DNA of 64,000 nucleotides from Neorhizobium galegae bv. officinalis (lineage in GTDB: Bacteria; Pseudomonadota; Alphaproteobacteria; Rhizobiales; Rhizobiaceae), in the NCBI GenBank assembly GCA_000985875.1, contig CCRI01000002.1:186001-250000 (forward strand). Reading direction: 5' to 3'. Below, piece after piece: positions 26,799-35,498 of this stretch. The notes under the pieces are model-generated. The model was given only the letters and a program-made list of their open reading frames with translations. It searched no databases and had not been told where the DNA came from. The first letter of the stretch is position 1. Every line of letters starts with the position of its first letter. The position numbers were made by a program, and so were the translations under genes.

Positions 26799-27245
26799 AT
26801 GGTCATCAAAAGTCCGCAGGATTTCGGCGCGGGCATCTTGTTCATCCTTTTCGGCGCGGTCGGCCTCTATATCGGGTCCGACCTCACCTTCGGTTCCGCC
26901 CGCAATATGGGCCCTGGCTATTTCCCGATGATCATTTGCGGCCTGATCGCACTGATCGGGCTGATCGTCACGGCAAAGTCGCTGGCGATCGAAGGTCCGG
27001 CCATCGAACGCATCCGGCTCCGCCCGATCATCTTCATCCTGTTGGCGATTGCCGCCTTCGGCATCCTGATCGCGCAAATCGGCGCGGTGATCTCCTCGAT
27101 CCTGTTGATCATGTTAGCTGCCTATGCCCGGCGCGACGTCAACCCCGTCGAGACCGTCATCTTCGCTGTCGCCACAGCGGCGTTCGTCGTCATCATCTTC
27201 GTGTACGCACTGGGGCAGCCGATGCCCGTCTGGTGGGGCAGGTAA
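26799..27245 (+). CDS. tctB: Tripartite tricarboxylate transporter, TctB small membrane subunit
   Basis: A 148-residue protein with four membrane helices and the TctB landmark GSARNMGPGYFP after the first helix. It is the small membrane partner of TctA in the TTT secondary transporter, which imports carboxylates using a periplasmic binding protein. The ATG at 26799 follows AGGGAGG by 6 bases, so the longer open frame is not used. tctA follows after 3 bp. Confidence 0.9.
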   Translation: MVIKSPQDFGAGILFILFGAVGLYIGSDLTFGSARNMGPGYFPMIICGLIALIGLIVTAKSLAIEGPAIERIRLRPIIFILLAIAAFGILIAQIGAVISSILLIMLAAYARRDVNPVETVIFAVATAAFVVIIFVYALGQPMPVWWGR

Positions 27246-27248
27246 TCC

Positions 27249-28754
27249 ATGGAAGTCTTTGAACACCTCGCAACCGGCTTCATGGCTGCAGGCTCGCTCG
27301 AGAACCTGATGTTCTGTCTGATCGGCGTCGTGCTCGGCACGCTGATCGGCGTTCTTCCCGGCATCGGCCCTATTCCTGCGCTGGCCATTCTTTTGCCGAT
27401 CACCTTCGGGCTGGATCCACTTTCGTCGCTGATCATGCTGGCCGGCATCTATTACGGCGCACAATATGGCGGCTCAACCACCTCGATCCTGGTCAACATG
27501 CCGGGAGAAGCCTCCTCGGTCGTGACCTGTATCGAGGGACATCAGATGGCCCGCAAGGGCCGCGCGGGCGCGGCACTGGCGATCGCCGCTCTCGGCTCTT
27601 TCTTCGCTGGCACGATCGGCACCGTCTTCATCGCAGCCTTCGGTCCACCGCTCGCCTCGATCGCCCAGCAGTTCAATTCGCCGGATTATTTCGCGTTGAT
27701 GCTGCTCGGTCTCACCATGGCGATCGTTCTGGCGCACGGTTCGGTCCTGAAGGCCGTCGCCATGGTCCTGATCGGCCTGCTGCTCGGGCTTGTCGGCACC
27801 GACATCAACACGGGTCTTACCCGCTATACCTTCGGCCTTTCGGGCCTGTGGGAGGGCATCGACTTCCTGCCGCTGGTTCTCGGCCTCTTCGGCATCGTGG
27901 AAATCATCCGCAATCTCGAGAACCCGCCGGCGCCGCGCGAAGCGATCAGCACTCGCATGCGTGACATGTGGCCGACGAGAAAAGAATTCAAGGAAGCCTA
28001 TCCGGCCGCCCTGCGCGGCACGGGCCTCGGCTCACTTCTCGGCATCCTGCCGGGCGGCGGCGCGGTTCTTGCCTCCTTCGCCAGCTATACGCTCGAAAAG
28101 AAGATCTCGAAGAACCCGCGCAAGTTCGGGACCGGCGCGGTCGAAGGTGTGGCGGGTCCGGAAGCGGCCAACAACGCTGCTGCCCAGACCTCGTTCATCC
28201 CGCTCCTGACGCTCGGCATTCCGTCGAACCCGATCATGGCGATCATGATGGGCGCGATGATCATCCAGGGCATCCAGCCGGGTGCGGCGGTCATGACCAC
28301 CCGCCCGGATCTCTTCTGGGGCATGGTCGCCTCGATGTGGATCGGCAACCTGATGCTCGTCGTCATCAACCTGCCGATGATCGGCATCTGGGTAAAGCTG
28401 CTGTCGGTTCCCTACCGCCTGCTCTATCCGGCGATCCTGCTGTTTTGCGCGATCGGCGTCTACTCGACGAGCACCGAGCCGTTCATGATGGTTCTGATGA
28501 TCGTCTTCACGGTCTTCGGTTACGTCCTCTTCAAGCTCGGCTGCGAGCCCGCGCCCATGGTGCTCGGCTTCATTCTCGGCCCGCTGATGGAGGAGAACCT
28601 GCGCCGTTCGCTGGTCATCTCGCGCGGCGATCCGACGATCTTCATCGACCGCCCGATCTCGGCCACGCTTCTGGCGGCGACCGTCCTGATGCTCTGCCTG
28701 ATCATCTTCCCGCAATTCCGCAAGACACGCGAGGAGGCGTTCCAGGAGGAATAA
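27249..28754 (+). CDS. tctA: Tripartite tricarboxylate transporter, TctA large membrane subunit
   Basis: A 501-residue integral membrane protein with about twelve helices and family motifs GVLPGIGPIPALAILLP, YYGAQYGGSTTSILVNMPGE near the N-terminus and the repeated GILPGGGAVLASFASY with LGIPSNPIMAIMMG. It forms the translocation pore of the TTT system. Length is normal. It is followed by three binding-protein genes in the same direction, an unusual number for one transporter. Confidence 0.93.
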   Translation: MEVFEHLATGFMAAGSLENLMFCLIGVVLGTLIGVLPGIGPIPALAILLPITFGLDPLSSLIMLAGIYYGAQYGGSTTSILVNMPGEASSVVTCIEGHQMARKGRAGAALAIAALGSFFAGTIGTVFIAAFGPPLASIAQQFNSPDYFALMLLGLTMAIVLAHGSVLKAVAMVLIGLLLGLVGTDINTGLTRYTFGLSGLWEGIDFLPLVLGLFGIVEIIRNLENPPAPREAISTRMRDMWPTRKEFKEAYPAALRGTGLGSLLGILPGGGAVLASFASYTLEKKISKNPRKFGTGAVEGVAGPEAANNAAAQTSFIPLLTLGIPSNPIMAIMMGAMIIQGIQPGAAVMTTRPDLFWGMVASMWIGNLMLVVINLPMIGIWVKLLSVPYRLLYPAILLFCAIGVYSTSTEPFMMVLMIVFTVFGYVLFKLGCEPAPMVLGFILGPLMEENLRRSLVISRGDPTIFIDRPISATLLAATVLMLCLIIFPQFRKTREEAFQEE

Positions 28755-28790
28755 CAGACGTTCCGCAACAGTTTTTTGGAGGAGGAGCCA

Positions 28791-29774
28791 ATGACTGAAC
28801 ACCATCCGAGACTGACAAGACGCACCCTGATTGCGGCGGCCACCGTGGCCGCCGTTCTCCCCGGTGTCTCGTTCGCACAATCCAGCTATCCCAACGCCAC
28901 GATTACCTTCGTATGCGCCTTTCCGGCCGGCAGCGGCGCCGACATCCTGGTCCGCTTCTTCTCCGAAAAGGTGGCGGCCGTCTCCAAGCAGACGGTAATC
29001 GTCGAGAACAAGCCGGGGGCCAACGGCAATATCGCCGCGGAATATGTCAGCCGCGCCAAGCCGGACGGTTACACGGTCTATGTCCATTCCGGCACCTCGA
29101 CCGCGGCCAACATGTCGCTGTTCAAGAAGCCCCCGATCGACGTCACCAAGGCGTTGCGCGGCGTCCAGTTCATCAACAAGCAGCCCTTCATGATCGCGGT
29201 CGCGGCAGACAGCCCGATCAAGGACATGAAGCAGCTGACCGACCATCTGAAGGCCAAGGCTGGCGATGCCACCTACGGCTCTACGGCGACTTCGGGCAAG
29301 GTTCTCGCCGAAGTCTACCTGCAGCTGGCGGGCGTTTCGGCGACCGAAGTCGCCTACAAGACAGGGCCGGATTCCCTGAACGACATCACCAGCGGCCAGC
29401 TCGATTTCGCGGCACTCGACCCGGTCTTCGCGCTCAGCCAGCAGCGCGAAGGGCGCCTGCGGCTGCTTGCGGTCGGCTCGCCGCAGCGCATGAAATCGAC
29501 GCCCGAGATTCCGGCCATCAAGGAATATGGCCTCAATGTCGACCAGCTCGGATGGTGGGGTGTGTTTGTGCCGACCAATACGCCGGACGATGTCGTTCTG
29601 AAGCTGAACTCGCTGTTCCGGGAGGTGCTCGACAAGCCGGAAACGGAAGCCTTCCTGAACAAGTTCGGCGGGGACGTCTACAAAGGAACGCCGAAGGAGG
29701 TCGACGAGCTTCTTGCGAAGACCGTCGAGGAGTGGCGTGCCTATGTGGCGCTGGCGAAGATCCCGCAAAACTGA
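28791..29774 (+). CDS. TctC/Bug-family periplasmic binding protein, copy 1
   Basis: A 327-residue solute-binding protein of the Bug/TctC family. It has an N-terminal export signal with paired arginines (LTRRTLIAAATVAAV), possibly Tat, then YPNATITFVCAFPAGSGADI, VENKPGANG and PDGYTVYVHSGTST, the conserved carboxylate-binding loops. The ATG at 28791 has GGAGGAGGAG upstream. It is about 36 bp after tctA and is probably the main partner. The HSGTST loop is shared with copy 2 but is HSGNSI in copy 3. Confidence 0.9.
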   Translation: MTEHHPRLTRRTLIAAATVAAVLPGVSFAQSSYPNATITFVCAFPAGSGADILVRFFSEKVAAVSKQTVIVENKPGANGNIAAEYVSRAKPDGYTVYVHSGTSTAANMSLFKKPPIDVTKALRGVQFINKQPFMIAVAADSPIKDMKQLTDHLKAKAGDATYGSTATSGKVLAEVYLQLAGVSATEVAYKTGPDSLNDITSGQLDFAALDPVFALSQQREGRLRLLAVGSPQRMKSTPEIPAIKEYGLNVDQLGWWGVFVPTNTPDDVVLKLNSLFREVLDKPETEAFLNKFGGDVYKGTPKEVDELLAKTVEEWRAYVALAKIPQN

Positions 29775-29846
29775 AGCTTGTCCAACGGGCTTCACGGGAA
29801 GCTTTTATGGGAATGACTGGGGCGTTCAAGGGAGGAACTTGTACCG

Positions 29847-30824
29847 ATGACCACTGAAATCTCACGCAGAAACCTGATGGTGGCAACCGCCGCGGCCGCC
29901 GCGCTCGCGCCCTTTGCTGCGTTCGCGCAAGGGGCATATCCGAACGGCCAGATCACGTTCGTCTGCGCCTTCCCGGCCGGCTCCGGCGCCGACGTTCTGG
30001 TCCGCTTCTTTGCGGAAAAATTCGCCAAGGTCTCCGGCCAGACGGTGATCGTCGAAAACAAGCCGGGGGCCGCCGGAAACATCGCCGCCATGTACGCCGC
30101 CCGCGCCAAGCCGGACGGATATACGATCTACGTCCATTCCGGCACCTCGACGGCAGCCAATATGTCGCTGTTCAAGGCGCCGCCGATCGACGTCGTCAAG
30201 GAACTGCAGACCACCTCCTTCATCAACAAGCAGGCCTTCATGTTCGTGGTGGCTTACGACAGCCCGATCAAGGACATGAAGGACCTGACCAGGGTACTGA
30301 AGGAAAAGGGCAACAAAGCCAGCTACGCCACCGCTGCCACGTCCGGCAAGGTGCTCGGCGAAATCTACAAGCAGGTGGCCGGCGTCGAGCCGGTTGAAGT
30401 CTCGTTCAAGGACGCCAAGGATTCGCTCAACGACATGCTGAGCGGCTCTCTCGACTACGGCGTCCACGACCCGGTCTTCTCCCTGTCGCAGGCCAACGAG
30501 AAGCGTGTCCGGATCCTTGCGACCGGCTCGCCGATCCGGCTGAAGTCGCTGCCCAACATTCCGACCGCCAAGGAACAGGGCTACGACATCGACCAACTCG
30601 GCTGGTGGGGTTCCTTCGTTCCGAAGGCGACACCGAAGCCGGTGGTCGACAAGATCAACGCGCTGTTCAATGAAGTCCTGGCCCAGCCCGATACCGTCGC
30701 TTTCCTCGCGAAATTCGGCGGCGACGTCTATGTCGGCACCCCGGACGAGGGTCAGGCACTGCTCGCCAAGACCGTCGAGGAGTGGAAGACGTATGTGGCC
30801 ATGGCCAAGATTCCGCAAAATTAA
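29847..30824 (+). CDS. TctC/Bug-family periplasmic binding protein, copy 2
   Basis: A 325-residue paralogue of the preceding protein with a convincing Tat-type signal (ISRRNLMVATAAAAALAPFA). It shares ITFVCAFPAGSGADVLVRFF, VIVENKPGAAGNIA and the C-terminal AMAKIPQN, but the lower-lobe region (residues about 120-250) diverges, with YDPVFS replaced by VHDPVFSLSQANEK. GGGAGGAAC precedes the ATG. It may bind a related but distinct ligand. It is followed by a 9-bp stem-loop before copy 3. Confidence 0.9.
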   Translation: MTTEISRRNLMVATAAAAALAPFAAFAQGAYPNGQITFVCAFPAGSGADVLVRFFAEKFAKVSGQTVIVENKPGAAGNIAAMYAARAKPDGYTIYVHSGTSTAANMSLFKAPPIDVVKELQTTSFINKQAFMFVVAYDSPIKDMKDLTRVLKEKGNKASYATAATSGKVLGEIYKQVAGVEPVEVSFKDAKDSLNDMLSGSLDYGVHDPVFSLSQANEKRVRILATGSPIRLKSLPNIPTAKEQGYDIDQLGWWGSFVPKATPKPVVDKINALFNEVLAQPDTVAFLAKFGGDVYVGTPDEGQALLAKTVEEWKTYVAMAKIPQN

Positions 30825-30834
30825 TCAACCGATT

Positions 30835-30871
30835 CGAAAGACCCTCTCGCCATAGTGCGGCAGGTCTTTCG
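30835..30871 (+). other. Stem-loop between binding-protein genes 2 and 3
   Basis: CGAAAGACC (30835-30843) and GGTCTTTCG (30863-30871), 9-bp perfect stem with a 19-base loop, in the 82-bp gap. No T tract; it may attenuate read-through or stabilise one mRNA segment. Confidence 0.5.
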
Positions 30872-30906
30872 CAGGGACCCTTACGAACCGCCACAGGAGA
30901 TGAAAA

Positions 30907-31890
30907 GTGACAAAATGGCTTAAGAAGATCGCGCAAGCCACCGCCGCCATGGCGATGTTGGCGGTCGCACAGATTGCAACCGTGACACCCGCAAAGGCGG
31001 CTTATCCGGAGCAGACGATCACCTTCGTCTGCGCCTTCCCGGCGGGCTCGGGTGCCGACGTTCTCGTCCGCTATTTCGCGGACAAGGTGTCCAAGGTCGC
31101 CGGCGCCACGATCATCGTCGAAAACAAGCCGGGCGCGCTCAGCAACATCGCCGCGGAATACACGTCGCGCTCCAAGCCGGACGGCTACACGATCTTCGTC
31201 CATTCCGGCAACTCGATCGCCGGCAACATGTGGATCATGAAGAAGCCGCCGATCGACGTCGGCAAGGACCTGATGACGATCGCAACCATCAACAAGCAGG
31301 CCTTCATGATCGCCGTCGCCAAGGACGCGCCCTACAAGGATCTGAAGGAACTGACGGCCGCCATGAAGGCAAAGGGCGACGGTGGTTCCTATGCCGTCAA
31401 CGCCACTTCGGGCAAGGTCATGGCCGAAGTCTACAAGCAGAAGGCCGGGCTCGAGACCGTTTCGGTCCAGTACAAGACCGCCGCCGACTCGCTCAACGAC
31501 ATGACCAGCGGTGCCATGGACTTCGGTTCCTACGATCCGGTCTTTGCCCTTGCCCAGCAGCGCGAAGGCCGCTTCCGTCTTCTCGGCGTCGGCTCGCCGG
31601 AACGCATGAAGGGCGCTCCCGACGTTCCGACCCTGAAGGAACAGGGCTTTGACGTCGACCAGCTCGGCTGGTGGGGTGCCATGGTCGCCAAGGGCACGCC
31701 GGTAGACATCACCACCAAGATCAACGGCTGGTTCAACACCGTTCTGCAGCAGCCGGAAACCCAGAAGTTCCTGGCCGACCAGGGTGGCGACGCTTACATC
31801 TCTACCCCGGCCGAAGCCCAGGCTCTGATGATCAAGACCATCGCGGAGTGGAAGGATTACGTCGCGATCGCCCAGATCCCGCAGCAGTGA
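30907..31890 (+). CDS. TctC/Bug-family periplasmic binding protein, copy 3
   Basis: A 327-residue third paralogue. The export signal differs from copies 1 and 2: MTKWLKKIAQATAAMAMLAV is a Sec-type leader without twin arginines. The start is GTG at 30907 with CAGGAGAT upstream. It keeps the Bug loops (CAFPAGSGADVLVRYF, VENKPGALSNIA) but has HSGNSIAGNMWIMKKPPIDV where copies 1 and 2 have HSGTSTAANMSLF. Last gene of the operon; a strong terminator follows. Confidence 0.9.
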   Translation: MTKWLKKIAQATAAMAMLAVAQIATVTPAKAAYPEQTITFVCAFPAGSGADVLVRYFADKVSKVAGATIIVENKPGALSNIAAEYTSRSKPDGYTIFVHSGNSIAGNMWIMKKPPIDVGKDLMTIATINKQAFMIAVAKDAPYKDLKELTAAMKAKGDGGSYAVNATSGKVMAEVYKQKAGLETVSVQYKTAADSLNDMTSGAMDFGSYDPVFALAQQREGRFRLLGVGSPERMKGAPDVPTLKEQGFDVDQLGWWGAMVAKGTPVDITTKINGWFNTVLQQPETQKFLADQGGDAYISTPAEAQALMIKTIAEWKDYVAIAQIPQQ

Positions 31891-31949
31891 GGAGCGTTCG
31901 GGCGTAGCCCCGGACCCGCGTCCGAGGACTAGCAACGGCCAGAATCCAG

Positions 31950-31980
31950 AAGAAAGCCGGCGGAAACGCCGGCTTTCTTC
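31950..31980 (+). terminator. Rho-independent terminator of the tct operon
   Basis: Perfect 13-bp stem AAGAAAGCCGGCG/CGCCGGCTTTCTT with a GAAA tetraloop, 59 bp after the last stop. The T-rich half of the stem serves as the U tract. Confidence 0.9.
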
Positions 31981-32210
31981 GTCGTAAGCAAGATATATGT
32001 CCACCTTTGGCGAAGGGCTGGACGAGTTCTACATAGTGAGAGACCACCGTCGAGCCGGAGAGCAGCCGCGGCAGTGACCGGATAATAAAGCGCCAGGGGA
32101 AGACAAGCCGGTCCCAGGCGTTGCCGGCCAACGTGCCGCGCGAAATATTGGCGCCCTTAACCCATGCCTTGACCGGACAGATGCCCGACAGTTTCGCTGT
32201 CTCCGCTGCC
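31981..32210. other. Gap with no recognised gene
   Basis: 230 bp between the tct terminator and the next gene. A minus-strand frame across it (AGNAWDRLVFPWRFIIRSLP at its start) looks faintly protein-like but has no recognised family and runs into the terminator. It may be a gene remnant. Confidence 0.35.
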
Positions 32211-32432
32211 CTACTGGTGCTGCTGACGCGGCGGCGTCGCAGCGCTCATCATGTTAGCTATTATGATGACGTACTCATCCGCGGCGTCGGCGAGGATCAG
32301 CGCGATTTCTTGCCTGCTGAGCCCTTCCTCTTGAAGGCGCTCGATCATCTCCAGCATCGCGGCTTCGACCCGGAAGCGGTGCTCAGGTGGAGGTTCGTAT
32401 GTTTCATCGGGTGTCTGAGTTCGCATGTCCAT
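32211..32432 (-). CDS. Small hypothetical protein, 73 residues
   Basis: MDMRTQTPDETYEPPPEHRF followed by an amphipathic helix pair (AMLEMIERLQEEGLSRQEIA, LILADAADEYVIIIA) and a proline/glutamine tail. GGGGAAG lies 7 bases before the ATG. No named domain is recognised. The charged helical profile suggests a small regulatory or adaptor protein. It sits at the edge of the mobile-element scar zone. Confidence 0.55.
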   Translation of the reverse strand: MDMRTQTPDETYEPPPEHRFRVEAAMLEMIERLQEEGLSRQEIALILADAADEYVIIIANMMSAATPPRQQHQ

Positions 32433-32518
32433 GATCTACTTCCCCATGTTAGGGAAGCATCGCACACCCTCCGCCGTCTGCAAGGAGATCCTTAATTAAG
32501 CATTAACGAGATCCCGTT

Positions 32519-32714
32519 TCATTTCCCAACCCGGATCGAGCCATCCGTCAGTGCCTCCAGACCGTCTTGCCTGTAGCGATTGAAGATTTTGTAGCCGGTC
32601 TTGGGCGAGATGCCGAACTCCCGGCACACATCGCTCACCTTCGCCCTCCAGAAGCCGGGCGACAAAACGTAGACGTTCCTCCATCACCGAAGTCTCTTTC
32701 CACGGGATCAACAC
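32519..32714 (-). pseudogene. IS481-type transposase 5' fragment, frameshifted and truncated
   Basis: The N-terminus reads IPWKETSVMEERLRFVARLL, the helix-turn-helix opening of IS481-family transposases. A one-base shift then moves the match to the next frame, which continues VSDVCREFGISPKTGYKIFN and RYRQDGLEALTDGS, then leaves the family and stops at 32519. The DDE catalytic domain is absent. No terminal inverted repeats were recognised. It is a relic, not a functional element. Confidence 0.85.
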
Positions 32715-32934
32715 CTCCCGCCAAAAAGCGAAAAGTGTCACCCATGTCTCCGGTACAAAACGTCACCTATCTCGCAGGCCGGGCAAACTACGAGCATTCT
32801 TAAAGCTGCCAATCCCGTTTACGTAACTTTCATGCAACGGGCCTTCAACGGCTGAAATACTAAAGAACAGAGCCCAGCCATCCCGTCAGATGACGACGCT
32901 GGATGCCTTGTGCGGAATGATATAAGCTATCGAC

Positions 32935-33231
32935 ATGAACCGCACCGACGCCATTCAGAAGCTTCAACAGCACGCAGATGCCGTGAAGGGCATGGGCGCT
33001 ACCGCCCTGTACCTTTTCGGATCGACGGTCCGCGACGAGGCACAGGCGTCGAGCGATCTCGATCTGTTCATTGACTACGATCCCGGCAAACAGTTCTCGC
33101 TCCTCGACTTGGTCGGGATTAAGCAGTTCCTGGAGGAAGAGCTTGCCGTGGAGGTTGACGTGACGACCCGCAGCAGCCTGCATCCGATGCTGCGCACCGA
33201 CATCGAGCAATCCGCCATCCGTGTTTTCTGA
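32935..33231 (+). CDS. mntA: MntA-like nucleotidyltransferase antitoxin
   Basis: A 98-residue minimal nucleotidyltransferase with Gly29-Ser30, Arg33 and the metal pair Asp41 and Asp43 (LFGSTVRDEAQASSDLDLFI). In MntA/HepT systems the MntA protein adds AMP groups to a tyrosine of HepT and so neutralises the RNase. The stop codon overlaps the hepT start by one base. All catalytic residues are present, unlike its partner. Confidence 0.87.
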   Translation: MNRTDAIQKLQQHADAVKGMGATALYLFGSTVRDEAQASSDLDLFIDYDPGKQFSLLDLVGIKQFLEEELAVEVDVTTRSSLHPMLRTDIEQSAIRVF

Positions 33232-33506
33232 TGGTCAAGCGCAAGGTCGGGCCGGTTCTGGCTGAAATCCTGGAAGCCATCGAAGGCATTGAAACCCATA
33301 CCGCCGGGAAGTCTCTGGCGGAGTTTGAACGCGATTGGCTGCTGCGCCTCGGCACCCAGCGGGCGCTGGAGATTGTGTCGGAAGCCTGTCGTCACATCCC
33401 TGACGAGCTATTGAGCCTCGCTCCCGACATTCCATGGAAGAAGATCCGCGGCATCGGTAACATCCTGCGCCACGAGTACCATAAAATTGCGGATGACGTG
33501 ATTTAA
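33231..33506 (+). CDS. hepT: HepT-like toxin, C-terminally truncated
   Basis: A 91-residue DUF86/HepT-family protein (HEPN RNase superfamily). The C-terminal region IPWKKIRGIGNILRHEYHKI carries the family region; in the canonical R-x4-H-x-Y motif the Arg position is Gly76, with His81 and Tyr83 kept and an Arg at 80. The frame ends at a TAA at 33504 just after ADDVI, where homologues continue with W-x-IV and a final helix. The same frame stays open for 25 further codons that resemble the missing C-terminus, so the stop is probably a mutation. Activity is uncertain. Confidence 0.8.
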   Translation: MVKRKVGPVLAEILEAIEGIETHTAGKSLAEFERDWLLRLGTQRALEIVSEACRHIPDELLSLAPDIPWKKIRGIGNILRHEYHKIADDVI

Positions 33507-33584
33507 GTGGTGGTGACGGAAAACATCTTGCCGCTGAAGGCGGCCATCAGATCCATCCAGCACTCAATCGGCGACGAGCGGTAA
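33507..33584 (+). pseudogene. Detached C-terminal coding remnant of hepT
   Basis: In-frame continuation after the hepT stop: VVVTENILPLKAAIRSIQHS then a short tail, ending at TAA 33582. The VTENILPLKAAI segment matches the usual HepT C-terminal helix pattern. Not expected to be translated unless the stop is read through. Confidence 0.6.
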
Positions 33585-33698
33585 GGTCACGCCTCGTAGC
33601 AGCGATTTATGCAGAGGCCCCTAAGGCGCCTTCGGAGCAAGTTCAATTTCGGCACCCGGAACTGCCAGCTTTACCGCAGGTAGCGGGGCTTCCAGAAA

Positions 33699-34511
33699 TC
33701 AGTCCCGATAACTCGGATCGATCCGATCCAGCTTGCGCAGCATCGCGGGCCATTCTTTCAGTCCAGGCTTTGCCGGCGACATCTCGTACATATGCGCGGT
33801 CAGCTCGGCGATCTTCTCTTCCGGGATCGTGAGGCCCTGCGGCTGGGCGGCCATGGCGGCGAGCTGGGCGCGGGCTGCCTTTTCCAGCCAGAAGGTCCAC
33901 ACGAACGCCTCGCCGACACTTTCGCCCGATGTCAGCGTGCCGTGGTTCTTGAGGATCATGTTCTTGTGCGGACCAAGATCGTGGATCAGCCTTTCCTGCT
34001 CTTCCATGTTGAGGGCCAGGCCCTCGTAGCCGTGATAGCCGATGCGGTTGTAGAAAAACATCGAATGCTGGGAGAGCGGCAGCAGGCCGCAATCGAGCAT
34101 CGAAAGCGCCATGCCTGCCTCGGTGTGCAGGTGCATGACGCAGTTCAGTTCGTGGCGCGCCTTGTGCACGGCGTGATGGATGACGAAACCGGCGCCGTTC
34201 ACCGGGTAGTCCGACTTGCCGATGATCTTCGCCTCGTGGTCGATCTTGACGAGGTTGCTTGCCTTGATCTCATCGAAGGCGAGCCCGAACGGATTGATCA
34301 GGAAGTGGTCTTCGCTGCCCGGCACGCGGGCTGAGATATGCGTGTAGATGAGGTCGTCCCAGCCGTAGAGCGCGGCCAGCCGATAGGCGGCGGCCAGATC
34401 GACGCGCACGGCCCATTCCTCGTCGGTGACCGCGGCCCGGTCGAATTCGGTAACGACCTCCTGCCCGTCGTCCTGTCCTGCCAGTCCGATGACGTGACGT
34501 TGAAATGCCAT
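33699..34511 (-). CDS. Class II aldolase/adducin-family protein
   Basis: A 270-residue protein with the zinc-binding histidines of the class II aldolase/adducin fold: His127 and His129 (CVMHLHTEAG) and His190 (LKNHGTLT). The family includes L-fuculose-phosphate aldolase and decarboxylases acting on aromatic or keto acids. The THISAR motif near residue 58 is conserved. Last gene of a minus-strand run beginning with a Rieske protein; a carbon-carbon cleavage or decarboxylation step is likely. Confidence 0.85.
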   Translation of the reverse strand: MAFQRHVIGLAGQDDGQEVVTEFDRAAVTDEEWAVRVDLAAAYRLAALYGWDDLIYTHISARVPGSEDHFLINPFGLAFDEIKASNLVKIDHEAKIIGKSDYPVNGAGFVIHHAVHKARHELNCVMHLHTEAGMALSMLDCGLLPLSQHSMFFYNRIGYHGYEGLALNMEEQERLIHDLGPHKNMILKNHGTLTSGESVGEAFVWTFWLEKAARAQLAAMAAQPQGLTIPEEKIAELTAHMYEMSPAKPGLKEWPAMLRKLDRIDPSYRD

Positions 34512-34523
34512 GTGACTTCCTCC

Positions 34524-35498
34524 CTAGAGTTCAAAAGCCCAGATCGCGATCGGGACCACCGGTGTCGGCAGCGGCGTTCCCTTGAAAAACGCCTGGACAT
34601 TCTCGACCAGCAGAAGGGCCATGGCGAGGCGGGTTTCCGCGGTGGCGCTGCCCTGGTGCGGCGTCATGATGACATTCGGCATCCACAGCAGCTTTTCCGA
34701 AACTCTCGGCTCGTTGGCGAACACGTCCAGTGCCGCAAAGCCGAGCTTGCCGGTTTTGAGCGCCTCCACCAGCGCCGCCTCGTCGACGATCGAACCGCGC
34801 GAGACGTTGACCAGCGTGCCCTGAGGTCCCAGCGCCTCCAGCACCTGCCGGTTGACGATGTTCTTCGTGTCCTCGCCGCCGCGGCTGGCGATGACGAGGA
34901 AATCGCTCTCTTTCGCCATCGCGACGAGGTCCGGCACATAGGTATAGGGAACAGGTTTCCGCCGCGGCCCATGATACGAAACCCGCATGCGGAAGGCGCT
35001 GGCCCGTTCGGCAATCGCCGCGCCAATATTGCCGAACCCGACAATGCCGATCGCCTTGTTCTTGAGCGAGCGGCCGAGCGGGACTTTTGCCGCGACTGTC
35101 GTCCATCGGCCGTCACGGATATATTGGGTCTGGGGCACGATATCGCGGGCGGAAGCCAGCATCAGCGCCATGGCGAGATCGGCGACATCCTCGGTGAGCA
35201 GGCCCGGCGTATTGCAAATGCCGATGCCGCGCGCCTTGACGGTCGGCATATGGATCGAGTCGATGCCGATGCCGTAACAGGCGACCAGTTTCAGATCGGG
35301 GAATTTTGCCAGCACATCCGCGTTGGCGCCGACGCCTGGATCGGTGACCAGCACCTGCACGCCAGGCATCTCACCCCCGGCAGCGACCTCCGCGACCGAC
35401 ATTTGCCGCCCGCCCATGCCTTCGAGGGTCGAGAGAACCGAAGGCGGCAGGACCGCAGTCAGCACAACGATACGCATGGTTTTCTGGTCTGATGTCAC
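34524..35498 (-). CDS. D-isomer-specific 2-hydroxyacid dehydrogenase
   Basis: A 324-residue NAD(P)-dependent 2-hydroxyacid dehydrogenase: cofactor loop GIVGFGNIGAAIAE, catalytic Arg in NVSRGSIVDEAAL and the distal EP...HQGSAT segment with a His. Substrates could be glyoxylate, hydroxypyruvate or an aromatic alpha-keto acid. The GTG at 35498 is preferred: GGGGAGGG lies 10 bases upstream. The ATG at 35477 (MRIVVLTAV) is the alternative. It lies 12 bp upstream of the aldolase gene. Confidence 0.83.
   Translation of the reverse strand: MTSDQKTMRIVVLTAVLPPSVLSTLEGMGGRQMSVAEVAAGGEMPGVQVLVTDPGVGANADVLAKFPDLKLVACYGIGIDSIHMPTVKARGIGICNTPGLLTEDVADLAMALMLASARDIVPQTQYIRDGRWTTVAAKVPLGRSLKNKAIGIVGFGNIGAAIAERASAFRMRVSYHGPRRKPVPYTYVPDLVAMAKESDFLVIASRGGEDTKNIVNRQVLEALGPQGTLVNVSRGSIVDEAALVEALKTGKLGFAALDVFANEPRVSEKLLWMPNVIMTPHQGSATAETRLAMALLLVENVQAFFKGTPLPTPVVPIAIWAFEL

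Noticed and set aside
26383-26845. Two overlapping minus-strand frames in the hydroxylase-tct gap
   Set aside because: No family-like sequence, atypical codon use, and they cross the dyad and the tctB start.
28032-29795. A 587-codon minus-strand open frame under tctA and the first tctC
   Set aside because: Antisense to two conserved transporter genes, arginine- and aspartate-rich, no recognisable domain.
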